From an uncultured Bacteroidia bacterium (GTDB lineage Bacteria > Bacteroidota > Bacteroidia > Bacteroidales > Prolixibacteraceae): DNA of 39,800 nucleotides. Numbering within the stretch: position 1 is the stretch's first letter; every line of letters begins with the position of its first letter. The DNA is taken from the NCBI GenBank assembly GCA_903927965.1, contig CAIYPA010000366.1, forward strand, positions 1 through 39,800. Reading direction: 5' to 3'. Made by a program: the position numbers and the translations under genes. This document shows, piece by piece, positions 39,007 to 39,800 of the stretch. Under the pieces are notes generated by a model. It saw only the letters and a list, made by a program, of their open reading frames with translations, ran no database searches and was not told the origin of the DNA.

Positions 39007-39800
39007 TCAGATCACATTGTTTCCATCGGGATTCACTTTGGGACCTTCACCCTCCTTATCAAACTGGTAAAGTGCCGTTGAAAGGTATCGCTCACCGGTA
39101 TCCGGAAGTATGACCACAATTTGTTTTCCTTTGTTTTCGGGGCGTCTGGCAACCTGAATGGCAGCATAAGCAGCCGCTCCTGATGAAATCCCAACCAGTA
39201 AACCTTCATTCCGGGCCAGTTCCCGACTGACGGTGAAAGCATCTTCGTTCCTTACTTTAAAAATCTCGTCATAAATTTTGACGTTTAAAACATTGGGGAC
39301 GAATCCTGCACCAATTCCCTGGATCTTGTGCGGGCCAGATTTTTCACCCGAGAGAACGGAGGAGTCCGAAGGTTCGACGGCGATAATTTTAATTTTCGGG
39401 TTCTTTTCTTTCAGGACTTCACCCACTCCTGTAATCGTTCCGCCGGTTCCAACTCCTGCAATAAAAATATCGACGTTACCACCGGTATCTTCCCAAATTT
39501 CGAGTGCAGTTGTTTTACGATGAATCGCAGGATTGGCTGGATTATTGAATTGCTGGGGAATAAAAGCTTTCGTAAAACTGTTTTTCAATTCGGTGGCTTT
39601 ACGGATAGCACCACCCATTCCTTCGTAGCCGGGACTCAGCACAACCTCTGCACCCAATGCCTTTAGGATATTTCTGCGCTCAATGCTCATGGAATCGGGC
39701 ATGACCAAGATCAACCGGTAGCCTTTGGCAGCGGCAATGTAAGCGAGGGCAATCCCGGTATTTCCACTTGTCGGTTCAATGATCACCGTGTTTTTATCGA
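39007..39800 (-). CDS. Cysteine synthase (O-acetylserine sulfhydrylase, CysK/CysM family), 5' end outside the window
   Basis: The reading frame is open to the window edge, with [20 protein letters not shown] as the first visible family motif. The N-terminal part with the PLP lysine lies beyond 39800. Visible are the asparagine loop PTSGNTG, the PLP phosphate loop GTGGTITG and the C-terminal SSGAAAYAA block. The enzyme makes cysteine from an activated serine and sulfide or a carrier thiocarboxylate. In mycobacteria CysM uses CysO thiocarboxylate; the carrier gene lies 38 bp downstream here, so the same is possible. Whether this is CysK-like or CysM-like cannot be told from this fragment. Confidence 0.93.
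   Translation of the reverse strand, partial: DKNTVIIEPTSGNTGIALAYIAAAKGYRLILVMPDSMSIERRNILKALGAEVVLSPGYEGMGGAIRKATELKNSFTKAFIPQQFNNPANPAIHRKTTALEIWEDTGGNVDIFIAGVGTGGTITGVGEVLKEKNPKIKIIAVEPSDSSVLSGEKSGPHKIQGIGAGFVPNVLNVKIYDEIFKVRNEDAFTVSRELARNEGLLVGISSGAAAYAAIQVARRPENKGKQIVVILPDTGERYLSTALYQFDKEGEGPKVNPDGNNVI

Overview
The window looks like a chromosomal segment of a Bacteroidota bacterium, probably of the Bacteroidales/Marinilabiliales type. Support comes from a SusC/SusD outer-membrane pair, many short lipoproteins, Tat-exported Gfo/Idh/MocA oxidoreductases, and at least one near-ideal Bacteroidota promoter (TTTG, 19 bp, TAnnTTTG). The genus cannot be fixed from the sequence. No rRNA or tRNA gene was seen.

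Layout. (1) 1-960: tail of an upstream gene, then a REP-associated tyrosine transposase (RAYT) bracketed by two near-identical palindromic REP cassettes. (2) 964-1731: yaaA, reverse strand. (3) 2347-9860: a periplasmic sugar-oxidation locus. It holds a NapC/NirT-type tetraheme cytochrome fused to a formylglycine-generating-enzyme-like domain, three Tat-exported Gfo/Idh/MocA proteins and a ThuA-like lipoprotein. It is interrupted by a palindromic array with an exact 52-bp period. (4) 9930-13864: a lipoprotein, a polyprenyl-phosphate glycosyltransferase, a GT-C membrane glycosyltransferase with TPRs, and a small membrane protein, closed by a strong terminator. (5) 13946-19948, reverse: a TlpA-like thioredoxin lipoprotein with a one-base frameshift, SusD and SusC. 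(6) 20361-24935: a CobW/COG0523 GTPase, a methanol:corrinoid methyltransferase pair (MtaB, MtaC), and a divergent AraC regulator. (7) 25098-30059: two small genes, then an AT-rich restriction-modification island (XRE controller, beta-class and alpha-class amino-methyltransferases, convergent PD-(D/E)XK nuclease). (8) 30278-31396: an NlpE/META-domain lipoprotein. (9) 31524-39800, reverse: a sulfur-handling locus.

The sulfur locus is the most notable part. In transcription order it encodes a cysteine synthase (cut by the window edge), a ThiS/MoaD-like carrier, a MetY/MetB-family PLP enzyme, an E1-like MoeB/ThiF adenylyltransferase, a DsrE-family protein, a TusA-family protein, a JAMM (JAB/MPN) metalloprotease, a family-2 encapsulin with an inserted cyclic-nucleotide-binding-like domain, and a SufS-type cysteine desulfurase with a long disordered N-terminal extension typical of encapsulin cargo. 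My inference is that one locus joins an encapsulin compartment for cysteine-derived sulfur, a persulfide relay (TusA/DsrE) and a protein-thiocarboxylate route to homocysteine and/or cysteine. The thiocarboxylate part resembles the HcyS/HcyF/HcyD/MetY system of Wolinella and the CysO/Mec+/CysM system of mycobacteria. The carrier ends in Gly-Gly-Gly-Ser-Arg-Cys, so the JAMM protease may need to remove a three-residue tail before activation.

Intergenic DNA is rich in repeats: REP/BIME-like cassettes, two arrays and one single element of a palindromic family with a shared TCTACnAATAT flank and changing palindrome arms, dispersed GGCTGGC/GCCAGCC-type repeats concentrated around the sulfur locus, and a 14/21-bp minisatellite.
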